Assembly: GCF_014204515.1 (NCBI RefSeq)
Contig: NZ_JACHLI010000027.1
Location: 1-64,000, forward strand
DNA: 64,000 nucleotides
DNA from: Pseudomonas nitroreducens
GTDB taxonomy: Bacteria > Pseudomonadota > Gammaproteobacteria > Pseudomonadales > Pseudomonadaceae
Direction of reading: 5' to 3'
Shown in pieces: positions 24,456 through 33,099 of the stretch. The notes beneath the pieces were generated by a model. It saw only the letters and a list, made by a program, of their open reading frames with translations. It was not told the origin of the DNA and ran no database searches. Within the stretch, counting starts at the first letter, position 1, and each line of letters opens with the position of its first letter. The translations under genes were made by a program, and so were the position numbers.

Positions 24456-24484
24456 ACGCCCCGGCATCTGCCGGGGCGTTTTGA
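24456..24484 (+). terminator. intrinsic terminator
   Basis: AACGCCCCGGC-ATCT-GCCGGGGCGTT followed by TTGA on the plus strand. It faces cadR-side transcription and also lies directly behind the leftward gene ending at 24486, so it may serve both. Confidence 0.75.
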
Positions 24485-24485
24485 T

Positions 24486-24821
24486 TCAGGAGTGCTCCGC
24501 CTCCGTCAGCTCCTGCAGGTACTTGCGCGACAGCGCCAGGAAGCGCGGCGTCGGGCCGATGTCCTCGTAGATCGGATCACCCTGTTCATCCTGCGCCACC
24601 ACCTTGTTGCCCTGCACATAGGGGAAGCTCGCCTCCAGCTCCTCCAGCGCCGAGTTGACCAGTTCCCCCAGCAGCTCCTCGACGCTGCGCTTGGGGTACA
24701 TGTCGTGCAACGCGGCCAGGCGCGCGGCGGTCTCGACGTCCAGCGGAATGCTGTACTGGTGGTGGGTCATGCGCCCCCTGGCGTTCTTTTCCCAATGGCG
24801 TACCAGCTCGCGGATTTTCAT
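24486..24821 (-). CDS. conserved small protein of unknown function
   Basis: 111 residues beginning MKIRELVRHWEKNARGR. The middle (SIPLDVETAARLAALHDMYPKRSVEELLGELVNSALEELE, in parts) is helical and resembles a ribbon-helix-helix-like regulator or antitoxin fold: a short basic/beta start then two amphipathic helices. The end is PYVQGNKVVAQDEQGDPIYEDIGPTPRFL. It matches PA3688 by position. The start at 24821 has AGAGGTG 5 bases upstream; the longer frame to 25001 runs into the ppc leader and is unlikely. Function unknown. Confidence 0.78.
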   Translation of the reverse strand: MKIRELVRHWEKNARGRMTHHQYSIPLDVETAARLAALHDMYPKRSVEELLGELVNSALEELEASFPYVQGNKVVAQDEQGDPIYEDIGPTPRFLALSRKYLQELTEAEHS

Positions 24822-25025
24822 GTTCACCTCTAGGGTCGATACGTGGCGAGCGGCCCTCATGAGGCCGCCGCAGGTTTTCCCGTGGATGGGGATAACTTTC
24901 AGCCTAGACGTTGTCCGAGCAGGACTGCGGGCGTTCGTCGAGCGCTTGCCTGTCGGCGTTGCCGGCGGCACTGTGAAACCCAGCGACGCCCTTTCAATCA
25001 AGGACTCTCAGATAAGGAGACCGTG

Positions 25026-27662
25026 ATGCCGGATATCGACGCGCGCCTGCGCGAGGACGTACACCTGCTCGGCGAACTGCTCGGGCAGACCATCTGCGCC
25101 CAGTACGGGCAGGGCTTCCTCGACAAGATCGAGCTGATCCGCACCGGCGCCAAGGCCGCCCGGCGCGGTTCCGCCGAAGGCGCCAAGCAGCTCACCGCGA
25201 CCCTCGACGGCCTCGGCGAGGACGAGCTGCTGCCGGTGGCGCGGGCCTTCAACCAGTTCCTCAACCTGGCCAATATCGCCGAGCAGTACCACCGCATCCG
25301 CCGGCGCACGGCCAAGGAGCCGGAGCCCTTCGAGAACCGCGTGCTGGCCGAACTGCTGAGCCGCCTGCGCAAGTCCGGCCTGGGCTCCGAGGGCCTGGCG
25401 CGGCAGGTAGCGGACCTGGAGATCGAGCTGGTGCTCACCGCGCACCCCACCGAAGTGGCGCGCCGCACGCTGATCCAGAAGTACGACGCCATCGCCGCGC
25501 AACTGGCTGCCGGCGACCACGCCGACCTGCTGCCCGAAGAGCGCCAGGCGGTGCAGGAAAAACTCCAGCGGTTGATCGCCGAGGCCTGGCACACCGACGA
25601 AATCCGCCGCACCCGGCCGACCCCGGTGGACGAGGCTAAATGGGGCTTCGCGGTGATCGAGCATTCGCTCTGGCATGCGCTGCCGGACTTCCTCCGCCAT
25701 GTCGACCGGACCCTGCAGGAGACCTTGGGCGAACGCCTGCCGCTGGGCGCCGCGCCGATCCGTTTCGCCTCCTGGATGGGCGGCGACCGCGACGGCAATC
25801 CCAACGTCACCGCCGCCATCACCCGCGAGGTACTGCTGCTGGCGCGCTGGATGGCCGCCGACCTCTACCTGCGCGATGTCGACAGCCTCGCCGCCGATCT
25901 GTCCATGCAGCAGGCCAGCGACGAACTGCACGCCGAAGTGGGCGAGCAGGCCGAACCCTATCGCGCGCTGCTCAAGCAACTGCGTGAACGCCTGCGCGCC
26001 ACCCGCGCCTGGGCCGAGCGCGCCATCCACAACGGCGAAGAGCCAGGCGCTGAAGTGCTGCAGGACAACCGTGAACTGCTGGAGCCGCTCGAGCTCTGCT
26101 ATCGCTCGCTGCAGGCCTGCGACATGGGTGTGATTGCCGACGGCGCGCTGCTCGACACCCTGCGCCGTGCCGCCACCTTCGGCCTGTTCCTGGCGCGGCT
26201 GGACGTCCGCCAGGACTCCACCCGCCACGCCAGCGCCATGAGCGAAATCACCGAGTACCTCGGCCTGGGCAACTACGCCGAGTGGGATGAAAGCGTGCGC
26301 CAGGAATTCCTCCTGGAGGAGCTGGCCAGCCGCCGGCCGCTGCTGCCGGCCGATTACCCGGCGTCAGCGGAGACCGCAGAAGTCCTCGCCACCTGCCGCG
26401 TGGTGGCGCAGGCCCCGGCGGCGTCCCTGGGTTCCTACGTCATCTCCATGGCCGGGCAGCCGTCCGACGTATTGGCGGTGCAACTGTTGCTCAAGGAATG
26501 CGGGCTGCAGCGACCGATGCGCGTGGTGCCGCTGTTCGAGACCCTGGACGACCTGGACAACGCCGGCCCCTGCATCGACCGCCTGCTCAGCCTGGACAGC
26601 TACCGCACCCGCCTGGCCGGGCCGCAGGAAGTGATGATCGGCTACTCCGACTCGGCCAAGGACGCCGGCACCCTGGCCGCCGCCTGGGCACAGTACCGCG
26701 CGCAGGAGGCACTGGTGGACATCTGTCGAAGCCATGGCGTCGAGCTGCTGCTCTTCCATGGCCGCGGCGGCACCGTCGGCCGTGGCGGCGGCCCGGCCCA
26801 TGCGGCGATCCTCTCGCAGCCGCCGGGCTCGGTGGCCGGGCGCTTCCGCACCACCGAACAGGGCGAGATGATCCGCTTCAAGTTCGGCCTGCCGGACATC
26901 GCCGAGCAGAACCTCAACCTCTACCTGGCCGCTGTGCTCGAAGCCACCCTGCAGCCGCCGCCGGTGCCCGAGCCGGCCTGGCGCGAGGAGATGGACCGCC
27001 TGGCCGCCGACGGGGTGCTCGCCTACCGCGCGGTGGTGCGGGAGAACCCGCAGTTCGTCGACTACTTCCGCGAGGCTACGCCGGAACAGGAACTGGGCCG
27101 CCTGCCGCTCGGCAGCCGTCCGGCCAAGCGCCGCGAGGGCGGGGTGGAAAGCCTGCGGGCGATCCCGTGGATCTTCGCCTGGACCCAGACGCGGCTGATG
27201 CTGCCGGCATGGCTGGGCTGGGAAGACGCCCTGTTCAAGGCCATCGAGCGCGGCGAGGGCGCACTGCTGTCGCGCATGCGCAAGGAGTGGCCGTTCTTCA
27301 CCACGCGCATCGACATGCTGGAGATGGTGCTGGCCAAGGCCGACCGGGAAATCGCCCAACTCTACGACGAGCGCCTGGTGCAATCGGAACTGCGACCATT
27401 AGGTGCACATTTACGCGACCTATTGTCGCAGTCGGTGCGCGTGGTGCTGGGCCTGACCGGGCAGTCCCAGCTGCTCGCCCATGCTGCCGAGACGCGCGAA
27501 TCCATCGGCGTGCGCAATACCTACCTCGACCCGCTGCACCTGCTCCAGGCCGAGCTGCTGGCCCGCTCGCGGCGCTGCACAGGCGATGCCTGCGGCGGTC
27601 TGGAGCAGGCCATGCTGGTGACGGTGGCGGGCATCGCGGCCGGGCTGCGCAATACCGGCTGA
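25026..27662 (+). CDS. ppc: phosphoenolpyruvate carboxylase
   Basis: 878 residues. Fixes bicarbonate onto PEP to refill oxaloacetate. The three catalytic signatures are present: LTAHPTEVARRTL (catalytic His), GGDRDGNPNVT, and FHGRGGTVGRGGGPAH, followed by the EQGEMIRFKFG loop; the C-terminus ends RNTG, the conserved tail that closes the active site. ATG 25026 has AAGGAG 6 bases ahead; the open frame reaching back to 24843 is not coding. Single gene. Confidence 0.97.
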   Translation: MPDIDARLREDVHLLGELLGQTICAQYGQGFLDKIELIRTGAKAARRGSAEGAKQLTATLDGLGEDELLPVARAFNQFLNLANIAEQYHRIRRRTAKEPEPFENRVLAELLSRLRKSGLGSEGLARQVADLEIELVLTAHPTEVARRTLIQKYDAIAAQLAAGDHADLLPEERQAVQEKLQRLIAEAWHTDEIRRTRPTPVDEAKWGFAVIEHSLWHALPDFLRHVDRTLQETLGERLPLGAAPIRFASWMGGDRDGNPNVTAAITREVLLLARWMAADLYLRDVDSLAADLSMQQASDELHAEVGEQAEPYRALLKQLRERLRATRAWAERAIHNGEEPGAEVLQDNRELLEPLELCYRSLQACDMGVIADGALLDTLRRAATFGLFLARLDVRQDSTRHASAMSEITEYLGLGNYAEWDESVRQEFLLEELASRRPLLPADYPASAETAEVLATCRVVAQAPAASLGSYVISMAGQPSDVLAVQLLLKECGLQRPMRVVPLFETLDDLDNAGPCIDRLLSLDSYRTRLAGPQEVMIGYSDSAKDAGTLAAAWAQYRAQEALVDICRSHGVELLLFHGRGGTVGRGGGPAHAAILSQPPGSVAGRFRTTEQGEMIRFKFGLPDIAEQNLNLYLAAVLEATLQPPPVPEPAWREEMDRLAADGVLAYRAVVRENPQFVDYFREATPEQELGRLPLGSRPAKRREGGVESLRAIPWIFAWTQTRLMLPAWLGWEDALFKAIERGEGALLSRMRKEWPFFTTRIDMLEMVLAKADREIAQLYDERLVQSELRPLGAHLRDLLSQSVRVVLGLTGQSQLLAHAAETRESIGVRNTYLDPLHLLQAELLARSRRCTGDACGGLEQAMLVTVAGIAAGLRNTG

Positions 27663-27728
27663 GGTATCGCCACCCCCCACCAAAGGTGGATTGCCGAGCG
27701 GCTGGATAAGATTAATTTGATGGCTTAT

Positions 27729-27750
27729 CCGGGCGTAGGAATACGCCCGG
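27729..27750. repeat. 9-bp hairpin with GGAA tetraloop between ppc and adk
   Basis: CCGGGCGTA-GGAA-TACGCCCGG, a perfect GC-rich stem with a GNRA-type loop, 67 bases past the ppc stop and 160 before adk. No T-run follows on plus, so it is a poor intrinsic terminator; it may cap the ppc mRNA 3' end. Confidence 0.6.
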
Positions 27751-27909
27751 AATCGCCGTGCGCAGTCCCCAAGGCCGGCTTGTGTGGTGGGGGACCGCTG
27801 TGTATCGTGAGCAACCTTTCGGCGCGTATTTGCGCCATTCCAGCACGATGAGATTGGCCCCACGAGGCGGATCCGTGATTTCGCTTAACAAGTATTTAGG
27901 AGCATATCG

Positions 27910-28557
27910 ATGCGTGTGATTCTGCTCGGGGCGCCCGGTGCCGGCAAAGGTACCCAGGCTCGCTTCATCACTGAGAAGTTCGGCATTCCGCAGATTTCCA
28001 CCGGCGACATGCTGCGTGCAGCGGTCAAGGCTGGCACCGAGCTCGGCCTGCAGGCCAAGAGCGTGATGGATGCCGGCGGCCTGGTCTCCGATGACCTGAT
28101 CATCAACCTGGTCAAGGAACGTATCGCCCAGCCCGACTGCGCCAAGGGCTTCCTGTTCGACGGCTTCCCGCGCACCATTCCCCAGGCCGAGGCCATGAAG
28201 GAAGCGGGCGTCTCCATCGACCACGTGGTCGAGATCGCCGTGGACGACGAGGAAATCGTCGGCCGCATCGCCGGTCGCCGCGTGCACCCGGCCTCGGGCC
28301 GCGTCTACCACGTCGAGCACAACCCGCCGAAAGTGGCTGGCAAGGACGACGAGACCGGCGAAGAGCTGATCCAGCGCGAAGACGACAAGGAAGCCACCGT
28401 GCGTCACCGCCTGTCGGTCTACCACTCGCAGACCAAGCCGCTGGTCGACTTCTACCAGAAGCTGTCCGCCGCCCAGGGTACTCCGAAGTACACCTGCGTC
28501 GCCGGTGTCGGCTCGGTCGAGCAGATCACTGCCAAGGTGCTCGGCGCTCTGAGCTGA
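27910..28557 (+). CDS. adk: adenylate kinase
   Basis: 215 residues, the long bacterial type. P-loop GAPGAGKGTQA (residues 7-17), AMP site STGDMLRAA, DGFPRT and the LID domain (about 122-160: GRRVHPASGRVYHVEHNPPK) in which the usual zinc cysteines are replaced by H/S/D/T-type residues, as in E. coli. Interconverts ATP + AMP and 2 ADP. TTTAGGAG site before ATG. Ended by the hairpin at 28574-28601. Confidence 0.97.
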   Translation: MRVILLGAPGAGKGTQARFITEKFGIPQISTGDMLRAAVKAGTELGLQAKSVMDAGGLVSDDLIINLVKERIAQPDCAKGFLFDGFPRTIPQAEAMKEAGVSIDHVVEIAVDDEEIVGRIAGRRVHPASGRVYHVEHNPPKVAGKDDETGEELIQREDDKEATVRHRLSVYHSQTKPLVDFYQKLSAAQGTPKYTCVAGVGSVEQITAKVLGALS

Positions 28558-28573
28558 TCCACCTTCGGCATCA

Positions 28574-28601
28574 CCAAAGGCCCGCACACGCGGGCCTTTG
28601 G
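28574..28601 (+). terminator. intrinsic terminator after adk
   Basis: CCAAAGGCCCGC-ACAC-style hairpin with GCGGGCCTTTGG, 17 bases past the adk stop. The T-run is short (GTTT). A TATAAT at 28606-28611 directly after could be the -10 of tsaB, though no convincing -35 is seen. Confidence 0.75.
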
Positions 28602-28645
28602 CGTTTATAATGCCCGCCCTTTTTTCCGCCCTGATGGATAACACC

Positions 28646-29320
28646 ATGCCCACGCTGCTGGCCCTGGATACCTCGACCGAAGCCTGTTCCGTCGCCCTGC
28701 TGCATGACGGCCGCCGCTTTGTGCGCCACGAGGTGATTCCGCGCCTGCATGCCCAGCGCCTGCTGCCCATGGTGCAGGACATCCTCGGCGAGGCCGGCAT
28801 CGCGCTGTCCGCCATCGACGCCATCGCCTTCGGTCGCGGCCCCGGTGCCTTCACTGGCGTGCGCATCGCCATCGGCGTGGTGCAGGGCCTGGCCTTCGCC
28901 CTGCAGAAGCCGGTGCTGCCGATCTCCGACCTGGCGGTGCTGGCCCAGCGCGCCCATCGCGAGCACGGCGCGAGCCAGGTGGCTGCGGCCATTGATGCGC
29001 GCATGGACGAGGTGTACTGGGGTTGCTACTGCCTGGAGCAGGGCGAGATGCGCCTGGCCGGCGCCGAAGCGGTGCTGCCGCCCGAGCGTGTCGAGCTGCC
29101 GCGCGATGCCCAGGGCGAATGGTTCGGTTCCGGCACCGGCTGGGGCTTCGAAGAGCGCCTGGCGGTGAAGGTCGGCGCCCATGACGCCAGCCTGCTGCCG
29201 CACGCCGAGGACCTGCTGACCCTGGCCGAATTCGCCTGGGCGCGCGGCGAGATGGTTGACGCAGAGCAGGCCCAGCCGGTCTACCTGCGCGACAACGTGG
29301 CGACTCCCAAGAAAGCCTGA
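28646..29320 (+). CDS. tsaB: TsaB, tRNA threonylcarbamoyladenosine (t6A) synthesis protein
   Basis: 224 residues of the ASKHA-fold family. N-terminal LLALDTSTEACSVAL and the core AFGRGPGAFTGVRIAIGVVQGLA, in two parts, are diagnostic of TsaB (YeaZ). TsaB scaffolds TsaD and TsaE in t6A37 formation on ANN-decoding tRNAs. ATG 28646 gives the standard N-terminus MPTLLALDTS; the longer upstream frame overlaps the adk terminator. Ribosome site weak (GGATAA). Confidence 0.93.
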   Translation: MPTLLALDTSTEACSVALLHDGRRFVRHEVIPRLHAQRLLPMVQDILGEAGIALSAIDAIAFGRGPGAFTGVRIAIGVVQGLAFALQKPVLPISDLAVLAQRAHREHGASQVAAAIDARMDEVYWGCYCLEQGEMRLAGAEAVLPPERVELPRDAQGEWFGSGTGWGFEERLAVKVGAHDASLLPHAEDLLTLAEFAWARGEMVDAEQAQPVYLRDNVATPKKA

Positions 29321-29386
29321 CCTGTGCCAATTGACCGCAGCCCGGAGCGCTCGCTAGAGTGAGCGCATTACCACCGAGTTCCTGAC

Positions 29387-29734
29387 ATGCGTATCGACGG
29401 CTACACCTCCATTTCCCCAACGCCGGAGCGCGGTTCCCGAACGGGCACTGCGGTGACTCCGTATCGGGATGTGCAGCGTGACGTCGAGACCCGCCGCGAG
29501 CAGCCCGCGTCGACCTCGGCCAGCCAGGGCATGGACGCGCAACCGCAGACCCGCCGCGTCGAATCCTCCAGCGCCAGCAGCTACAGCGTGCCGGCCACCC
29601 TGCGCGACAACCTCGACTACCAGCGCCCGCTGAGCTCCAAGGCCGCCCAGGCACTGGCCAGCTACACCAGCACCGCCAGCATGGCGACCCAGTACGAAGG
29701 CCAGGAAGTCGTCGGTCTCGATCTCTACGCCTGA
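29387..29734 (+). CDS. small low-complexity protein of unknown function
   Basis: 115 residues, rich in Ser, Thr, Ala, Arg and Gln and probably disordered up to about residue 70. The last third (YQRPLSSKAAQALASYTSTA ... EVVGLDLYA) is more ordered, and MRIDGYTSI at the start plus LDLYA at the end look conserved. No signal peptide or membrane helix. Weak ribosome site. I do not recognise the family; codon use (GC at third positions) supports it being real. Confidence 0.65.
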   Translation: MRIDGYTSISPTPERGSRTGTAVTPYRDVQRDVETRREQPASTSASQGMDAQPQTRRVESSSASSYSVPATLRDNLDYQRPLSSKAAQALASYTSTASMATQYEGQEVVGLDLYA

Positions 29735-29753
29735 TGCCGTTCCCGTTCGCTTC

Positions 29754-30611
29754 ATGAGCCTGCCGTATTTCCTGGGCTGTCCTTCGTGGAACGAGCCCGC
29801 CTGGCGTGGCACCTTCTACCCCGCCGACCTGCGCCCCGCCGAGACCCTGGGTTACTACTCCCAGGTATTCAATGCCGTGGAAGGCAACACCACTTTCTAT
29901 GCCCGCCCCAGTGCCGATACCGTCGCGCGCTGGGCGCAGACCATGCCCGAGACTTTCCGCTTCTGCGCCAAGCTGCCCCGTGACATCAGCCACGAAGGCG
30001 ACCTGCGCGGCCAGCTGGAAACCACCCGTGACTTCCTCGACCTGCTGGCGCCGCTTGGCCAGCGCGTAGCTCCGCTGTGGCTGCAGGTCTCGGCCAGCTT
30101 CGGCCCGGATCGCCTGGGTGAGCTGGCGGCCTGGCTGGATGAGTTCGCCGCGCGACGCATCGCCGTGGAAGTTCGCCACCCGGCGTTCTTCGCCAAAGGC
30201 GACGAGGAGCGGGCGCTGAACCGCCTGTTGCTGGACCGTGGCGTGGAGCGCATCTGCCTGGATTCGCGGGCGCTGTTCGCCTGCCGCTCCGACGACCCCG
30301 CCGTGCTCCATGCCCAGTCGAAGAAGCCCAAGGTACCGGTGCGCCCCGCGGCCTTCAGCGATAGCCCACAGGTGCGCTTCATCGGTGGGCCGGACCTGGA
30401 CGCCAACCTCGTCCATCTCACGCCCTGGATCGGCAAGGTCGTCGAGTGGATCGAACAGGGCCTGACGCCTTACGTCTTCCTCCACACCCCGGACAACCAG
30501 CGCGCCGCCGAACAGGCGCAGCGCTTCCATGCGCTGCTGTGCGAGCGCCTGCCGGGCTTGCCGCCGCTGTTCGAGCCCAAGCCGGAAGTGGAACAGCTCG
30601 GCCTGCTCTGA
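29754..30611 (+). CDS. DUF72 (YecE-like) protein
   Basis: 285 residues. TIM-barrel-like family DUF72 with its signature start YFLGCPSWNEPAWRGTFYP, then YYSQVFNAVEGNTTFYARPS and FRFCAKLPRDISHE. The biochemical role of DUF72 is not established. It begins 19 bases after the preceding stop, and the two may share a transcript. Confidence 0.88.
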   Translation: MSLPYFLGCPSWNEPAWRGTFYPADLRPAETLGYYSQVFNAVEGNTTFYARPSADTVARWAQTMPETFRFCAKLPRDISHEGDLRGQLETTRDFLDLLAPLGQRVAPLWLQVSASFGPDRLGELAAWLDEFAARRIAVEVRHPAFFAKGDEERALNRLLLDRGVERICLDSRALFACRSDDPAVLHAQSKKPKVPVRPAAFSDSPQVRFIGGPDLDANLVHLTPWIGKVVEWIEQGLTPYVFLHTPDNQRAAEQAQRFHALLCERLPGLPPLFEPKPEVEQLGLL

Positions 30612-30687
30612 GCCGCCAACTGTGCATGGCGCCCGGCAGGCGAGGGCGCTAACCTGCTGCTTCCCCTCGTTCGGCAAGGAGACGGCC

Positions 30688-31533
30688 ATGACCTCGCAAC
30701 AACCCCAGCGCACCCAGCAGCAACGCGGCGAAGCCTTCCGCGCGTTGCACCAGCGCGAGGGCCTGTTCGTCCTGCCCAACCCCTGGGACGCCGGCTCGGC
30801 GAAGATGCTCGCCCACCTGGGCTTCGCGGCGCTGGCCACCACCAGCGCCGGCCTGGCCTTCGCCCTCGGCCGCCGCGACGCCGAAGGTGCGGTGAGCCGT
30901 GACGAAGCCCTGGCCAACGCGCGGGATATCGTCGAAGCGACGCCGCTGCCGGTCGCCGCCGATCTGGAGAACGGCTACGGCGATGCTCCGGAAGATTGCG
31001 CAGAGACCATTCGCCGGGCGGCCGCTTGCGGGCTGGTCGGTGGCTCCATCGAAGACGCCACGGGCCGCGCGGACGCGCCGATCTACCCGCTGGAACTGGC
31101 GGTCGAGCGCATCACCGCCGCCGTGCAGGCCGCTCGCGCCTTGCCCTTCACCTTCACCCTGGCGGCCCGCGCGGAGAACTTCCTCCACGGCCGCGCCGAT
31201 CTGGACGACACCCTCCGCCGCCTGGTGGCCTTCGCCGACGCTGGCGCCGATGTGCTCTACGCGCCAGGACTGAAAACCCGCGAGGAAATCGCCGCCGTGG
31301 TCAGCGCGGTGGCACCGCGCCCGGTCAACGTGCTGGTGGGCTCGCCGGCCTTGCAGCTCAACCTCGAGGAGCTGGCCGAGCTGGGCGTGAAGCGTGTCAG
31401 TGTCGGATCGACTCTGGCGCGGGCAGCGTACGGCGCCTTCTTCGGGGCCTCGGAAGCCTTGCTCAAAGGCGAGCTGAAACCCATGCACGGCGCCATGCCG
31501 TTCGACCGCATCAACGAGCTGTTCCGGGGCTGA
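30688..31533 (+). CDS. isocitrate lyase / PEP phosphonomutase-superfamily enzyme
   Basis: 281 residues. (beta/alpha)8 barrel of the ICL/PEPM superfamily: LPNPWDAGSAKMLAHLGFAALATTSAG at the start, Mg-binding PVAADLENGYGD (aspartate and glutamate ligands) and GGSIEDATG. It lacks the KKCGH motif of true isocitrate lyases, so it more likely cleaves or rearranges an oxaloacetate- or methylisocitrate-like C-C or P-C bond. Substrate unknown. AAGGAG precedes ATG 30688. Confidence 0.85.
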   Translation: MTSQQPQRTQQQRGEAFRALHQREGLFVLPNPWDAGSAKMLAHLGFAALATTSAGLAFALGRRDAEGAVSRDEALANARDIVEATPLPVAADLENGYGDAPEDCAETIRRAAACGLVGGSIEDATGRADAPIYPLELAVERITAAVQAARALPFTFTLAARAENFLHGRADLDDTLRRLVAFADAGADVLYAPGLKTREEIAAVVSAVAPRPVNVLVGSPALQLNLEELAELGVKRVSVGSTLARAAYGAFFGASEALLKGELKPMHGAMPFDRINELFRG

Positions 31534-31536
31534 CGC

Positions 31537-32229
31537 TTGCGCTGGTGGTTCCTTGGTGTCGTGCTCGCCCTCGCCGGCTTCGCCCTCGCGGTGCAGCAGC
31601 AGTGGGTCAAGTTGCCCGATCGCTGGAATCCCTGGACGCCACTGGATGTGCGCGACGAGCCGAACCTGCTGACCCGCTACAAGCTCTGGCGTCTGCGCGA
31701 TGACGCCGACCTCTGCCGGCTGGCACTGCAAAGCTCCGACCTCAAGGCGCAGCCCATGGCCGACAGTGAACCGGTCGCCGGCTGCCCGCTGCATAACGTC
31801 TGGCGCGTGCAGGCGGCCGAGGTGAAATTGAGCAGCAGCTTCCTCGCCAGCTGTCCGCTGGCCGTGAGCTTCGCGTTGTTCGAGCGTCACTCGCTGCAAC
31901 CCGTCGCCCGGGAAATCTACGGGCAACCCGTGGCGGGCGTGGAGCATCTGGGCAGCTTCGCCTGCCGCAATATCTACGGCCGCGCCGATGCCCGGCGCAG
32001 CCAGCACGCCAGCGCCAACGCACTGGACATCGCCGCCTTCCGCCTGGCTGACGGCCGGCGCATCGTGGTGGCGAAAGACTGGAGCGGGGAGGGCGACGCT
32101 GCGCGCTTTCTGCGTGCCGTCCGCGATAGCGCGTGCAGTAACTTCGACGTTGTACTGAGCCCTGACTACAACCGCGCCCACCACGATCATTTCCACCTCG
32201 ACCTGGGCGGCTGGCAGATCTGCCGTTGA
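31537..32229 (+). CDS. extensin-like C-terminal domain protein
   Basis: 230 residues. An N-terminal membrane anchor or uncleaved signal (WWFLGVVLALAGFALAV) is followed by the extensin-like_C domain, which resembles LAS-type peptidoglycan metallopeptidases: CPLHNVW, HASANALDIAAFRLADGR (His and Asp ligands) and HHDHFHLDLGGW (His ligand), with conserved cysteine pairs. Likely a periplasmic cell-wall enzyme; activity not proven. Start is TTG 31537, 3 bases after the previous stop, so the two genes are coupled. Confidence 0.82.
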   Translation: MRWWFLGVVLALAGFALAVQQQWVKLPDRWNPWTPLDVRDEPNLLTRYKLWRLRDDADLCRLALQSSDLKAQPMADSEPVAGCPLHNVWRVQAAEVKLSSSFLASCPLAVSFALFERHSLQPVAREIYGQPVAGVEHLGSFACRNIYGRADARRSQHASANALDIAAFRLADGRRIVVAKDWSGEGDAARFLRAVRDSACSNFDVVLSPDYNRAHHDHFHLDLGGWQICR

Positions 32230-32284
32230 GCCCGCCAGCCGCACGCTGCGGTAGAATCGCGGTTTTTCCCAGGATCGCCCCGCC

Positions 32285-33070
32285 ATGACCGAAGTCCTCA
32301 CCCCGCCGCGCATCGTCGTCCAGGCGCTGGCGCCTGCCTGGCATAGCGCCGCCGAGCAGTGGGCGCAGCGGCTGGGGCTGCCGCTGGGCGAGGGCGACGC
32401 GGACTTCGCCCTGCAACTGGGGGATGACGGCCTGCAACTGCTGCAGCTGGGGCCTGATTCGCCCGGCCCGGTGCGCGTGGACTTCCTCGAAGGCTCCGCC
32501 GCGCACCGCCGCCAGTTCGGTGGCGGCGCCGGGCAGATGATCGCCAAGGCGGTCGGCATCCAGCAGGGCGTGCGCCCTCATGTGCTGGACGCCACCGCAG
32601 GCCTGGGCAAGGACGCCTTCGTGTTGGCGACCCTGGGCTGCGAGATGGACCTGACCGAGCGCCAGCCGATCATCGCCGCACTGCTGGAGGATGGCCTGGC
32701 CCGTGCCGCAGGGGACTTCGAGGTGGGCGCCATCGTTGCGCGCATGCGCCTGCTGCAGGGCAACGCCATCGAGCGCATGGCCGCCTGGGAAGGCGAGGCG
32801 CCGCAGGTGATCTACCTCGACCCGATGTTCCCGCACCGCGACAAGAGCGCGCTGGTGAAGAAGGAAATGCGCCTGTTCCGCCCGCTGGTGGGCGATGATC
32901 TCGACGCACCGGCGCTGCTCGAAGCCGCGCTGAAGCTGGCCAGCCATCGCGTTGTCGTCAAGCGTCCGCGCAAGGCGCCGATCATCGAGGGCGCCAAGCC
33001 TGGCTACAGCCTGGAAGGCAAGTCCAGCCGCTATGACATCTATCCGAAGAAGGCCCTGAGCAAGGGCTGA
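32285..33070 (+). CDS. rsmJ: RsmJ, 16S rRNA (guanine-1516-N2) methyltransferase
   Basis: 261 residues. Rossmann methyltransferase: SAM-binding LDATAGLGKDAFVLATLG, and the catalytic loop VIYLDPMFPHRDKSALVKKEM. The C-terminus carries VVKRPRKAPIIEGAKPGYSLEGKSSRYDIY, in parts, typical of the YhiQ/RsmJ family. Start ATG 32285. Confidence 0.94.
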   Translation: MTEVLTPPRIVVQALAPAWHSAAEQWAQRLGLPLGEGDADFALQLGDDGLQLLQLGPDSPGPVRVDFLEGSAAHRRQFGGGAGQMIAKAVGIQQGVRPHVLDATAGLGKDAFVLATLGCEMDLTERQPIIAALLEDGLARAAGDFEVGAIVARMRLLQGNAIERMAAWEGEAPQVIYLDPMFPHRDKSALVKKEMRLFRPLVGDDLDAPALLEAALKLASHRVVVKRPRKAPIIEGAKPGYSLEGKSSRYDIYPKKALSKG

Positions 33071-33099
33071 ATCGCCGGGCCGCAGGGAGGTGGCAATAC

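Noticed and set aside
24136..24570. 144-codon plus-strand frame behind cadR
   Set aside because: Composed of intergenic repeats and the terminator; no ribosome site.
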